Origin: Paramacrobiotus metropolitanus
Taxonomy: Eukaryota > Tardigrada > Eutardigrada > Parachela > Macrobiotidae
Length of the DNA stretch: 64,000 nt
Assembly (NCBI RefSeq): GCF_019649055.1
Contig: NW_026570358.1
Location: 124,001-188,000, forward strand
Direction of reading: 5' to 3'
Shown: piece by piece, positions 49,413 through 62,293 of the stretch
Layout: every line of letters starts with the position of its first letter
Position numbering within the stretch: the stretch's first letter is position 1
Translations under genes and position numbers: made by a program
The notes under the pieces: model-generated
What the model was told of the DNA's origin: nothing
The model's database searches: none
The model's input: only the letters and a program-made list of their open reading frames with translations

Positions 49413-52400
49413 CTGTACATTCTTGGCGAATACCGCGAAGTAATCAGCTGTATGGATTATGTTATGTTGTTTTGGTTTTATGGATGGAATTTTGAATTGT
49501 AATAACACTTTTCTTTTGTAGATAGGTCATTGAACTGCGCGAAACTGATGGGAGTGCGAGAGCTTGTGTGCATTTTCCATAGCTGAACTGGCATCGAGCA
49601 CTTCATATTTTGTTCTTAGTTCTTACTATTGATCGCTTCGGTGTTGTGTGCCGTTTAAAGCTTTGTGGAATGGTGTTGCATTTTTAAAGATAGAGTTCCA
49701 AACAATCGGTGTTTTGCCGTTTTGCAAACTTGAAGTACGATTTTACTGTAAGTAGCTTACTGAGAAACAGCAGCAGCTTTCATTACTCATCAATCAGATA
49801 AAAGCGGCGGCTGACGAGCAAGCACTCCTTGTGTGTGCTGCCGTGAGTGCCGACGCTGTGCCGTCATCCAGCTGGAGTTTTACGTACGTACGTTGTGACC
49901 AAAAATGGTGCTTAATCTTACGTACCGCGCCTCATTTAACCGTTACTATTGCCGCAACGTCATGCTCTAGCCGGGTGACGACACTCACGATAACAAGAAC
50001 TGGGATTCCTTTCCTTGGGCAAGAACATGGATTCCTTGCCCAGGGCCCCAGGCCATTGACAACCCCTTATATAACAGCAAAAGAAGTATGATTCCGTCAA
50101 GTTGTTGTTACTTCTTTATTTTTTGGACTTCGTGCATGAATTCTATTTCTAGTTATTTTGCTTTGGCGGAATCTGTACACCTAAATATGCACACCTAAAT
50201 CTGTACACCTAGGCGGAATCTGTACACCTAAATCTTTGGACGGAAGGTAACCCGTACGGGAGAATAATTTAGGGAATAATTTGCTGGATGGCTTTCACTT
50301 TTGCTGTTCTGGGAGAAGCGTTATATGATTTGTTGTGCGTGCCCGTTTGAGTCGGTAGCGCATTGGGGACTGCACTTGTTTTTTGCTTTATAATCAGTAG
50401 TTTAGTCAGCAGTTCAGCTACTGGTTGAACTAACGCGTTGCCATTTCCAGACGTAAGTTAAATACTCTAGTACAAGTATTCCTTTTGAACGATTTTCCCA
50501 AAAAAATCTTTTTAATTCTCCATCTTTCTGTAGTTTTCCTTTATTGCGATGCAGAAATGACTTTATTCGCAGGAATAGGAACTACTCGCGGATGCAGAAG
50601 ACTTCGAAGCGCGGATTAGGCATCTGCAGATCTAGCGTGACCTTTTCAAAACGGAGTGAACACAGTGAGCAATGTTAATGGGTGTGCAGTTTGCTGGAAA
50701 CCTGCAGCGTGGTGTAGACAAAAGCGTAAACAACAAAGCGATTAGTTTGAAAAAAAATTTAAACGGCGGAGCAACGCATACCTTAAACTAATATGAAAAT
50801 CACTGAGCTAGAATTATTTATGATAAAGCTGTCCAGGACAGCTTCGGAACCCCAGGATACATGGCAGGCTCGTAAATTAAAAAGCGACTTACCTGATATA
50901 ACTGCACGCTTCTCTCGCTGCCTTTGCGTATGGAGGGAGGCAAAACATCCGACACCATGGGATATGCGCATGACGGTATCAGCTACATCGTTGTTTTATG
51001 GGAAAATCCGCCTGTCGCCCACACGCGTGTATCTGCTGTTGTCCTGGATCACTGGATGCGCACTGGCTTTCCGAGTGGATCTTGCTGCTCATTATGTTGG
51101 TCAAAAGAGCCAATAATTGATGGATACTTGGTGTCGTACAATTAAAGGTCGTCACCTGAACCGCAGTGAACTGCGTGATTTAATAATCGATCTTGCTACT
51201 TTTCAGCTGAACGCGCAAACTTACGTTCCAGACTACCGGCACTGAATGTGTTACCGGCACGTTTCAGCATCTTGCATTTATCCTTCTGCCTGGTTTAGTT
51301 TTTTACTCGATTTACGCTTTCCGCCAAAAGTGGTGAACATGCTATAAAATTTTGTTTTAAAAAATATTTAAAATTAAATGGTAATGCAGGTTTCTGGTAT
51401 TTTGTTTAGAGCAATAGTCAATTTTGTGAATTTCGTAACACAGTCCCTTATGAACACCAATGTTTTTGGCTTTTTGCGACGTGTGATCCGTTCATAAATG
51501 ACTAGTACATCCTGTCCCATTGAACCCAACCATTGGTTTGTCTACACAGGAGACGCGCACTGACTCCATTTGAACCGATGAGACCAGCAGTTTTTTAAGC
51601 GGCCCAAGTCAAGCGTTTAATAGATCCAGTCTCTAATGTGCAAACTATCAGTCTTCTCTCCTCCTGTATAGAAGTACATGCACAACGCCGGGTGCGCGCG
51701 CGTATACGGGCCAGCGACACTTCCGGTTTCCGTGCATTTTGCTGTGTATCCTGCACTTAAATAGTTGTGCGACTCATCGCGCAGCAGGACGCCAACCCCG
51801 GCCCAGTGCTCGTACAAACTACAGATCACGCAGGAAAACTGTCATAGAGTTCCTTCCTTTTTGAAGTAGGTGTGCTGGTGGAGAATTGGCGCAAATTAAA
51901 CTATCTCATCATGGCCGCGTGTCGAGTGCGCACCGGAGCGTTGTTATCATTTACAACTTTTGCCGCTCTTGCAGCCGATCAATTGCGGAATATCATGTGT
52001 TGACGGAGATATGCACAGGCAATTGACCATTTGCCGGGATCCACTGCACTGCCATATTGTGCTTGAGTATGGCCGGATTATTGCCGAAAAAATCCCATTT
52101 GCGGTCATTCCTCAAGTGCTCTGATTCTTTTCTCTTCCAGTAAGTTAAAGCAACACCTTACTGCAATATAAAATATGAACACCGAAAACTGGGTTACAGC
52201 ATGATTACAATAATAAAAATTATACCCTATCGCATATGACTATCGAACTGCCGGTTATGAAATGATAGTTTCTAACTATTCTCAAATTATTGTTTTATTG
52301 TGAGAGCTGCTCCTTACAGAATACTATACGTTTACAAGAAAGATATTATTAGGCGTACTATGTACGAAACTATATTATCTCTCATATATCTTGATAAAGT

Positions 52401-53259
52401 TAGGTTTTCCTTGTACTGTTTACAAGTTGTTTGTGGTTTGGCTCAATCAGCACGCAAAAAGTAAAGCAAATATAATTTTCCGTAACATGGAGATACTTTT
52501 CTATTTAATTTTAGCGACCAATTTACCAGGCTTCGCCACAGTTTACACTTGGCTATTTTAAAGAACAGAACAATCAAATTACGCCTTGAAAAGGTTAGGT
52601 AACCAACAAGTAAAAACTCGCTAATAATTAGCGGAAGTTATTTTTTGCGGGAGACTTTTTGTTACATTTAACCGGTTAGCACATTTCTTCTCTACAGTTT
52701 CTCAGTTTCGCGAAAGACAAAAGCGCCTTTTGTGAATCGCGTGATAGACATTTATTGAACAACAAAAAAGTTTGGTATCAAATTAACGAAGCCAATAAAA
52801 CTCTTTTTTTACAGCAGTAAAAGTAATTTGACTCGCTAACGGAAAAACCTTGGTGATTTCCGTTAATTCCAGGCCTCCGCCGAACTAATATTATCGCATC
52901 GATTTTTCACCGTAGAGCTTTTTGCAAAAATTTAATGTCCTGGCACATAAACGTCAATGGTGAATAATTACACGCTTCAATCATCACGTGTGTAGCCAAA
53001 TGGCACTACAGTTCCTTGTTACCGCGTCGTCGAGAGGGGATAGCGCGGGAACGCATTCCCACGGCCGGGACAGCCGTGTGAATTTTTCATAAGCGCGTTT
53101 GAAATTAAATTATCCCTCCACCGGCAGGTGCCATCTCTCTTAATCAAACGTTGACTACCCGTAGCTGTTTGCACTTTTGCCTTATCATGCCATCCATTCA
53201 CCGCGCGGCATATATGGAAGCGACAAATTATTGGATAATAATTTGACATTAGCTGGCAA
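49413..53259. other. long noncoding interval
   Basis: About 3.8 kb without a supported gene between the GH16-like ORF and the P2X gene. It includes the 3' flank of the former, a short tandem repeat at 50.17-50.23 kb, an imperfect inverted repeat near 50.0 kb (CCTTGGGCAAG facing CTTGCCCAGGG), and AT-rich DNA from 52.1 kb onward. Open frames near 50.8 and 51.7 kb show no protein-like conservation. Confidence 0.5.
50165..50234. repeat. short tandem repeat AATCTGTACACCTA
   Basis: Four close copies of a 14-base unit (one reads AATATGCACACCTA), with GGCGGAATCTGTACACCTA occurring twice. Local duplication in noncoding DNA. Confidence 0.65.
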
Positions 53260-56200
53260 ATGTATTCCTATAGTACCTTAAAGAATACTTTTTACTGGTG
53301 CGACTACAGATACGAGACGCCGCGCTTAGTCACCGTCCGGAGCGCCCGGATCGGGATTATCTACCGTGTGGTCCAAGCCTGTATAATTTCTTATTTGATT
53401 GGGTAAGGCATTATAATACTTACGTGTATAAATTTCCACCTTACATTTCGCTTTCTCAGCAGTATTTTCTTTGATTGCGTAAGGACGTAGTCCCTGTACA
53501 CTCCTTGGGATTAATTGCTTTTCCGGCGCTTTGTAACCCTTGTGTTGATAAGGTCAAATTGACCACTGGGGAATTTATCGTCTTGGTGCGCTCTATTGAG
53601 CCTGCACAGCACCACTGTTGCTGTGCGTTGATGCGCACAGGTTTAATCGGGGTTTTCTTCTCCTGCAGATACGTATTTGTATACACCAAAAGCTATCAGG
53701 AATTCGATTTGGCCGAGAGCAGTGTCGTATCGAAGATCAAGGGCTTAATGTATGCACGGGGATTAGAAGGGCGGAAAGAAATTTGGGACAGTATTGATTT
53801 TGTTGTTCCGGCACAGGTTAGTGGATGCGCACATTTCATCGCGCTGCTAATGGCTACATGATTGACTTTGAAGGCTCATTGCATAATGTACTCGGGAGTG
53901 TATTAATGGACGCATGAGCATTCATTGCGTTTTTTTATGCGACGTACTACTTTGACTAAACTCATTAATGGGATCAATTGACGTAACGCCCACGCTTAAA
54001 ATATTTGGAGCAGTAATTTCAAGCCCTCGATATTTATTTATATTTGTTATGCGCTTAATATTTTATTAAAAATGATTATAAAATCGCACGTGCTTGCAAA
54101 AAACTTGCGTAATATACCATCTCAGATTTACTCTTTTGGCGTTTGTTTACATATTATTACTACTAGGGTTGATTTAATGAAATTTTATTAGGAAATGTTT
54201 TTTTATTTTCAGGAAAGTGATGCTTTTTTTATTGCTACAAGTATGGTGCTCACCGTGAATCAGAGTCAGGAAGCATGTCCAGAGGTACGGATATTGTAGA
54301 CGATTTAAACTAGAAGTATAATATGATATTAGTGTTCATCTACAGTTTGATGCGAAAGACCTTTAACTTTGATGTACGAGATAGCTATTGCTGTATTACA
54401 TTACATTCAAATTGTATTTGTTTATATAATAAAAAGCAATATTATTTTGCAAATGCCGGATACGATCAGCCTCGCGATCTCACTAATAATCCATTTACAT
54501 TTACTATTACATTAATTAATGAATAGTACGATCGAGTACCCGTAGTATCGTATAGTGCTCGTATTACGTTGCAGTACTAGTTACATCGACTTATCTTTTC
54601 CGTCAGTATTTGTATGCAGCAATTATTGAGTGAATACTATATTATGCGGATTTTGTTATGGTGTCCATTGGCAGGATCCTAACGTATCGCGAAAGGGTGT
54701 CTGGTGCGAGACGGACGCCGACTGTACACCGGGTCAGCCCACTCCCGGTGGGAATGGTCGAAAAACGGGACGTTGCGTCAACTGGGACAAGGAGATTAAG
54801 ACGTGCGAAGTGAACGCCTGGTGTCCGACGGAAACGGACAAAACACCCAAGTTAGTTAGTTAACATGGGGGTACATACGGATTACGATACTGTATCCGTA
54901 TTCGGCGCTTTATTGCCCATTAATCTTCCCGCCGACGACCATATGCGGCGAATGTAACAAGAGTTCATCAGCCTTTATCGCAGCATGAGAAGCGCGAAAG
55001 GAACACTTCGGTCGGTCCATTAGTGGTCGTAAACGCGACACTTTCTGTGCTTGACATTCAGGGTGAAATATATCCCCGAAGAGTGTCGGGAGGAAATTAT
55101 GCGTAAAATGCCGGGTTTTGATGACGTGATTAAGAGGGTTATTTTTTTGCTGGGAATGTTTTTACTCACGTAACTTCCGCTTGTAGGAAACCTATCCTGC
55201 ATGGACTGGACAGTGTGACGGTGCTGGTGAAGAATCATATTGCCTTTCCCAAGTTCGGTATTAAAAGGTGAGTCAGATGCTTGACGAATGTTTGGCAAAT
55301 AGTGGCTTGGCACTTCCGTTGCTTAGAGAAATCCAGCTCTTTTGTGAGTCAGCTGAACATTTATTTGAGCAGTTTATGTTCAGAAGAATTAAAAGCTGAA
55401 AGATTTGCGGAATGCAAATAAACGCAAAAAATCTATTAAACTGTTCCGCATCATTGGTGACCTGTATCCGATTCAACGATCACTTATCACCGGAGATTTT
55501 GTTAGAAGTGTCGAGATTTATCGATTCGTCTCACTTTCCTTTAATATAAACGAATCGTTCGTACCTATGGCAAAATGTTGGATAGTAACGGTTTTTCGTT
55601 ATTTAATATCAGGACCGATATTGTTTTACTGAAAGTAGGTGAGTGTAGGTCCTAATGCAGTCAAAACAGTAATGTGGGCGTGTGCCGGCTGTTAAACATT
55701 TGGCAGTATTATTGCATATTGGAGCAAATTATTTTTCATGTTTCGCCAGTACAGCTGTCGCTGTCAGTGAACTCCTTGCTTCAGTCTGACGTTTACAAGA
55801 TCAATTTCATTTATTCAACATTCTGCAGGCTGCTCTGAACTATTTTCAACTGTCATAACACAAGAGGAAACATGGGTGTCTACTCTGATGTACCAGCTTT
55901 ACACAGCCGCCACCGGGCGCAGTAATTATTTCTCCGGCCGACGGAATGCACACGCTGATATGTCTTTTATTACAGGCGAAATATTTTGGATTCCATCAAC
56001 CAAACATACTTGCAGTCGTGCCGGTATAATCGCGACACGGACCCGCTGTGTCCCATCTTCAACGTTAAGGATATGATCATGTATGCCGATGAGGATGTGC
56101 AGGAGATCTCGACGCGGGTAAGGAGAAGCGGAGAAAAAAATCGCCCAGCAATATGTTAGTTGTTCCGCTCCACTTGGGCACAGCCACGTCGTGCAAAAAA

Positions 56201-57714
56201 GCATCTGGTTGGAATTATTTTTACTCATTTATACTACGTGTTTGTGGCATGAATAAATCAAAACCCGACGTCGGTGGCTCATTAGACACGTTCTACATGA
56301 CCAGTGAACTGGCCGGGTGTGTTGTGGTAGTAATCTAATCCCCTGTCTGTCATGACGCGGCCGTTTGGAGTGTACGCGGACATCGAGTGGCGATATAAAC
56401 AGTTCACTAGGAGGTTATGTCACATCAAATAAAATCAGTTTTTTAACACAATATTCTATCGCCCGGCCCTGCATAATTTTGTATAATTAAAAAACTTTGT
56501 CTAGACGGTTACATCACAAAGATATTTGCAGTGTTACCTGTTACATATGTAAGCGTCTGATATTGCAAAATACAAGAATTTCGCTCGGCTAATCATTTAC
56601 ATACTAGTACTGTAATTACTTATTTTTTTCAGGGTGGTATACTTGGTTTCACAATATCATGGAACTGCAATTTCGATTTTGATCAAGAACAATGCATTCC
56701 GGTTTATTCGTTCCGCCGTCTGGATGATAAAAATGCCAAGATTGCCAAAGGATGGAATTTTCGGTGGGACATTATTATCAAAATGAAAATTACTGTATTG
56801 CCAACGTTTACTATACATAATACATTAATGACATACATACAGTATATTATTACTCCGATCATTGAATTCAATCTACTCCCGCGTAGACCCACTAATAAGC
56901 ATTGGTACTATCGTCAGGGTCCTACTGACATGGTCCACTGATATGGTTCTACAGCATGGCGCTTTCGTTTTACAGGACAGCGCATTATTATTACGACTAT
57001 AACGGCACTACGCGTAGAGATCTCGTGAAGCTGTGGGGCATTCGCTTTGTGTTTAATGTCAACGGTCGTGCAGGGAAATTTTCGCCGGTGAACTTTTTGT
57101 TAAATCTTGGATCTGGGATCGGACTGTTAGGAATTGTAAGTATAAAATCCCTGCAATAATTAATATAATCATAGGACTTCACAATGCTTGTATAAATACT
57201 TAAATACGAATCATGTGCGCATGCTTACAGGCATCCGTAGTATGCGAATTCGTCCTGCTCAATTGTGTGCGATCTAACGACGATCTACTGGAACAAAAAT
57301 TCACCAACCTGGAGCAAATCAAGGTCGTAGAAAACTTTTATACAATGAAATATAAAATTTAAGGTTTAGTACGAAAACAGCATCTGATTTACGAGTGACA
57401 GGAAAACTGATACGATTACCAGATTTTACTACATAGTACATATCTACAACTAATAATAAGAAGGCCGGAGGACTATCGATTAATAAATTTTGCAAATTTC
57501 GTAGCAGACAGTACGACGCCAATCCGCCGTGAATCTCAGTTCTTTAAATCTCCGCCAACTGGACGGATCGAACAATGCCAGCTCGGCCCGACTGGATCGA
57601 CTGGTCGACCGCGACTACCTTTCAGTTACCTCTAATCACATATACGCCAATACGGACTACAGCGCCACCCTTCCGCGTCGCCATCCTCCCATTGCCAATG
57701 CGGACGAGATATGA
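53260..57714 (+). CDS. P2X ATP-gated cation channel
   Basis: Ten exons: 53260-53402, 53669-53816, 54213-54284, 54675-54850, 55187-55267, 55976-56117, 56633-56763, 56976-57135, 57231-57323, 57508-57714; 450 residues, every phase consistent. N-terminal YETPR is the conserved TxK/R site; TM1 is IIYRVVQACIISYLIGYVFV. The ectodomain keeps the ATP lysines (VVSKIKG), NFR (GWNFRTAHYYY) and LVKLWGIRF, and ten Cys in P2X spacing: CPE, WCETDADC, RCVNWD, TCEVNAWC, SCRYN, LCPIF, NCNFD, QCIPVY. TM2 runs NFLLNLGSGIGLLGIASVVCEFVLL. P2X receptors are trimeric channels opened by extracellular ATP. The YxxxK motif normally after TM2 is absent (NCVRSNDDLLEQK), so trafficking or desensitisation may differ. A P2X receptor has been described from the tardigrade Hypsibius dujardini; whether this is its orthologue needs alignment. 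Confidence 0.92.
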
Positions 57715-58720
57715 AATGCACAAATATTCCACCGCCTTGTAGTTCAGAGCTTCTCTATGTACACTTGTCGCTTTCCTCATAAGCCTATTATAACTTTGTT
57801 ATATACAATACATAATGAAATAACTATTACAGCATTTGTAACTTTAATTAGCGTGCCATTTGTTACGGCCTCGGTAAAGGTCATTCGGGGAATGGTTTAT
57901 CCCAGTGATGTAGTCTTTCGTTAAGTGACGGCCTCTTTAGAAAGAAACGTACTAGTAAAGAGGTTGACGCGCGAGATTGCTGATTAACCGATGGTGCGCT
58001 GTGAATAAAATTGCCATTTTATTGAAAATTCTAACTGCAGTATGCTCTTTGCTTTCATTTGTACAGAGTACAACACCGTGCGACGTGAGTATCGAAAATT
58101 TCCATTAATAATTTAAAATGTTTTAAATGTATGTGGACCCATCGCCATTGTTATACCATGATGTTGCCGCGTGGAGTAAAGAAGCCAAAGACGGGCTAAA
58201 GCTAAAAAGCTAAAGATGTGCTATAGGCGAAGTGGATTTATGCTCATTTCAGTAAACATTGTATCAATCGTCAACTTCTGTATTGATAGTTTCCTATTTT
58301 TTTCTATTCTGCTTCAGCACTCCATCAGATATTAAATGTATCGGTGGACCGGCTATGCGACTTCTGGCATGGAAGGAACAATTGCCGGTGCATACTCCAC
58401 GGCCCCCTTAACCGGCAGTTACGATTTTTTATCAACTTTCACGAATCAAGAAGAATGACAGACACGAACTCGCTCTCTTTTCAGTTTTCACTCCCATTTG
58501 AAGGATTTTTCATTCATTGTCAGTACTTACTATATTTTTGAATTTTCGACTTCCCGCTTTCCCGTGACACAGTTTGATTTTGGTAGCGTCTTTGCATCTC
58601 GTGGTTTGTTAATTTCTCTTGATTTCATACTAGCATAAGAGGCGCCTTGACCCGCTTATCAGGTACTCTGTCCGTGCCTAGCTGTCTAGCTTGCCTTGTG
58701 ACTCAACTAAACCGTACAGG
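57715..58720. other. intergenic, promoter side of the kelch gene
   Basis: About 1 kb between two plus-strand genes. Pyrimidine-rich stretches near 58.5-58.6 kb precede the kelch start codon. No supported exon or repeat. Confidence 0.5.
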
Positions 58721-61230
58721 ATGTCGGAGTCTTCTGCAGATCGCCCTGCTTATGATTGTCCCGTTAGCGCTGTGGAGGTCCTGCGCGGACTGCATGATCT
58801 GCAGTCGACGGGAACCCTCTGCGACGTTGTTCTTAAAGGAAGCGAAGGATACGCGGCGGGCATTCCCTGTCATCGCAATATCCTGATTGTGCACAGCGCT
58901 TTCTTTCGGGCAGCGTTTACTGGAGCGGACTGGAAAGAGTCATCGCAGAAAGTCTTCCCGCTGCACCACATCGACACCCAGACGCTGAAGGAGTAAGTAG
59001 CGTTGTGCCGATCTGTTCAAGCATTGTAGTATTGGCGTGCGGTGGCAACTTGACAGTCCAGATTTAGATTACCGTTTCTTGTATCGTACATGTACCTGTA
59101 AACCAAATTAGAAGATTCCACCTCGATAGTACTGCTTCGCTCATGCTATGACGCTTTTTATTTGGCTGTTTTTTCGTGTTTTCATTGACATTGTGACCGT
59201 TCTTGTTTCGCTTTGCAGGCTGGTGGAGTATGCCTACACCCTGGAGATCAGTCTTAACGGTGACAACGTGGCGCCTGTCTTGATTGCGGCGCAGTTTCTG
59301 CAGATGACTCCAGTGGCCAGATTGTGCTGGGAGTACGTGGAGAAGCACATGTGTCTGTCCAACTGTTTGGCCGTTTACGCTCTGGCATCTCAACATCACA
59401 ATCCCCGTCTGGCTTACACGGCATTGGACTTGGTTCATTCTAACTTCCCACGCTTCGCACAGAGCCAAGAATTTCTACAGATGAACGAGCAACAGGTGCA
59501 GTCTGATTTTATTCAGCGATAGTTTGTGGCAGCTACAGAACAAATGTCTAAACTGAATAGTTTGAACAATGAATATTGAACAATCGGATTCAGGGCAGTA
59601 TACAGTTTTGGAGATATTTACGTGCGCTCTTCTAAAAATTATAAACAGATTCCAAAAGCAATCCTCTACACTACTTGGCTTGCGCTGTGTTTGGTAATCA
59701 TATGTGGCAGTAGTGGAATTATTATGGAATTATATCCAACGGTAAATTGCACGGATTTCATGGGTTCATGAATTTACCTATCTGCAGCTGATTGCTCTCA
59801 TCGCATCGGATGAAGTGGAGGTCTTCTGTGAGGATGAGGTGTGGGAGGCGGTGCTGCGTTGGTTGGAGTACGACCGTCCCGGCCGACTGGAGCACGTGCC
59901 CGCCGTCCTGCAGATGGTCCGCGCTGCTTTTCTCAGCGATCAGAGTTGTCTGGCATACTCGGAAGTACTCGCCAGTGCAATGCCGCCGTGCCAGTCTGCC
60001 ATGGCCGCCAAAGAATTACCAATCGAGGAAATTGAGAACTTTAGACCACGCCCTTCGTACGGTAAGGGCATTTTTCTGTTAATCAGTTTCGTACGATCTG
60101 GTGTTTTGCCAGACAGTTTAGACATTGTCGAGTGATTTTCATTTTCGAGTGGTTTTCATTGTGGTTCATAATTCATTTTGTGTTTATAATAATACGTCGG
60201 TACAGTACAAATTTTGGAAAAGAATAAAAAGTTGGTTGCTGGTTAAGGTGCACAGGAAGTGGTCCTTTGCGTGGGCGGGGGCGGTGGCACTACGGTGGAA
60301 GTCTTCAGCCCATCCATTCCGGCCGTGTGGTGCTTCAGCGACCTGCCAATTTCCGCCCAAAGCTGCCGCGCAGTGCAGCTGGACGCCTGTACCGTTATGG
60401 TTGCCCACTTTAATGGCTGCAACACCCTCAGGCGGGACTGTCGCTACATGGGCCCACTTGGCGAGTGGTGCAAGGTGGCCCCAGTGCTGACACGGCGCCG
60501 AGATGAAGGCCTTGCCGCTCTGAGTGGTCGCATTTACGCGGCCGGTGGCTTTAGTCATGGCTACGAAAGCGACCCACTGACGTCCGTGGAAGCCTACAAT
60601 CCGGAAAGCAATGCTTGAGCGCAGTCGCGCCGCTCCCTGTTGGTCTGGCCGGCTTGGCGATGGTGGCATGTGATGGTCGATTGTTTGTGTTTGGCGGCAA
60701 GAGTGCGGAGGGCCTTGGCAGTTATGCTTTCTCCTACGATCCCGCAGCCGATACGTGGACCAGACTGCACGACATGCCGACCACACGCTTCTATAATTGC
60801 GCTGCTTGCGTGGCTCCCAACGGGTTGATCTTTGTTCTGGGTACGGAGCATAGCCAGTAGGGCAATATTTCATGTTGAATTGCTAAACTACAGTATTTCT
60901 AGTGGAAATAATTGTTTAGGCGGAGGATATGATCATTATGGTACTAAACGGCACGCGCGCGTGGATGCGTACGACCGCGCCACCGATCAGTGGGTGAGAA
61001 AAGGTAAGTGTGATTTCATTGTTGATTGAAGAACTGCCTCTCGTTGCATGCCGGTGGTTTTGCACGTAAACTGTGCAGTGCGCTGTATGTTTACAGCTGA
61101 TCTGTCCGTTTGTCGCCTTTCTCCTGGTTTTGCATGTCTCAATGGAAATTTGTACGTTATTGGTGGAGACCTACAACGCAAGAAAAATTGTGGCAGCATC
61201 GAGGTTTATAATGAAGAAACCGACAGCTAG
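58721..61230 (+). CDS. BTB-BACK-kelch protein (KLHL type)
   Basis: Exons 58721-58992, 59219-59495, 59788-60061, 60248-60840, 60920-61003, 61097-61230. Order: BTB domain (TGTLCDVVLKGSEGY, IPCHRNILIVHSAFFRAAF), BACK domain (WEYVEKHMCLSNCLAVYALA, VFCEDEVWEAVLRWLEYD), then about six kelch repeats (RIYAAGGFSHGYESDPLTSV, RLFVFGGKSA, NLYVIGGDL). Such proteins usually act as substrate receptors for cullin-3 ubiquitin ligases; the target is unknown. Two defects are visible. In exon 4, near 60617, TTGAGC replaces the expected TTGGAGC, costing one G and the Trp of YNPESNAW; one added base restores NAWSAVAPLP. At 61228 the final repeat reads IEVYNEETDS then TAG where a Trp codon (TGG) is expected; the frame stays open beyond, with kelch-like ALHECRLPNANYRP, to a TGA at 61306. 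So it is either damaged or carries sequence errors. About 544 residues to the TAG, 570 to the TGA. Confidence 0.82.
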
Positions 61231-61838
61231 GCCCTGCACGAGTGCCGACTACCAAATGCTAATTATAGACCGTTTGGCTGTGTCGTAATGAAGTTGAAAC
61301 GCGGGTGAATGAGCAAGTGTCAGATAACACCGTAACGGGTGCCGCATTTGAGTGAACTCGTTCGAATAATGTTCAGATTTGCCTGTGTGAAATTCCCTTG
61401 TAAAGACTTCGTGATGTGTATGAGGTACAGTATAGTAAACAACCTGGAACTTTTGCGGCAGGTTCATTGAACCGTGACAGGTTCTTATATGCGGTATACG
61501 ACTAGAATCAGTCGTAGCATATATGAAACTGTAGTTTCGGTTTTTGGTCTTCGATATCCGTGTGTAAACAAAAGTAATTTTTGGCGCCCGTACAGTACGG
61601 AAGGGTCCGGCCGGTTGAAGGAAGCGGTGGGGCCTAACAGTCACGTGACATGAGTCATCTGACATGAGTCGAGTAACGATGCGTGAAACTTGTAGATGGC
61701 GTTGTTAGCTCCGCATCTTTTTTAGTTTACATTATGTGCTTCTACATTATGAGGAGCACACTGCATCGGTTTCATCGGTTCTTGGAGAAGAAAAACGGAA
61801 CTGTAGTATCCAAACAAACGTAATCCAGTATGCTCCTG

Positions 61839-61870
61839 CAATGTGCTCCTACATCTGTAGGAGCACATTG
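61839..61870. repeat. perfect 32-base palindrome
   Basis: CAATGTGCTCCTACA and TGTAGGAGCACATTG are exact reverse complements separated by TC. A related, partial GAGGAGCACAC occurs about 90 bases upstream. It could form a strong hairpin or be a residual inverted-repeat end. Confidence 0.8.
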
Positions 61871-62293
61871 TACGAGGCATCATAAGGCGGTAGGAATATT
61901 AAGTGCTGAATAGAGAATTTAATAATATAGTAAATTATATTAAAGGTGATATGTCTGACGGAAAGTGATAATGAAGAAAGGGTGAATGTTGAAATAGGGT
62001 GAAGATAGTGGGGAGTTTTGCTATAGTTCGGTTTAAACGTATTCGACTTTCTGGTTGTTCGTATCTGAGTGTTTAATGAAGTGTTACAGGAAGTGGAGTG
62101 TGTTGCGGGTTAAGGGTTGTGGTGGTAGATAATGATGGATTATTGTGGAAAATTTAAGAAATTTCGAGAAGTTGATTGCTTAATGGAGCAGGCTATTATG
62201 TTTTGCTCTGATAGTCTTGGATGTGTAGAAAGAGGTGGTTTGTATATGGGAAGTAGATTGGGACGTACATTAGAAGGTTGTTCAAGAAAATGT

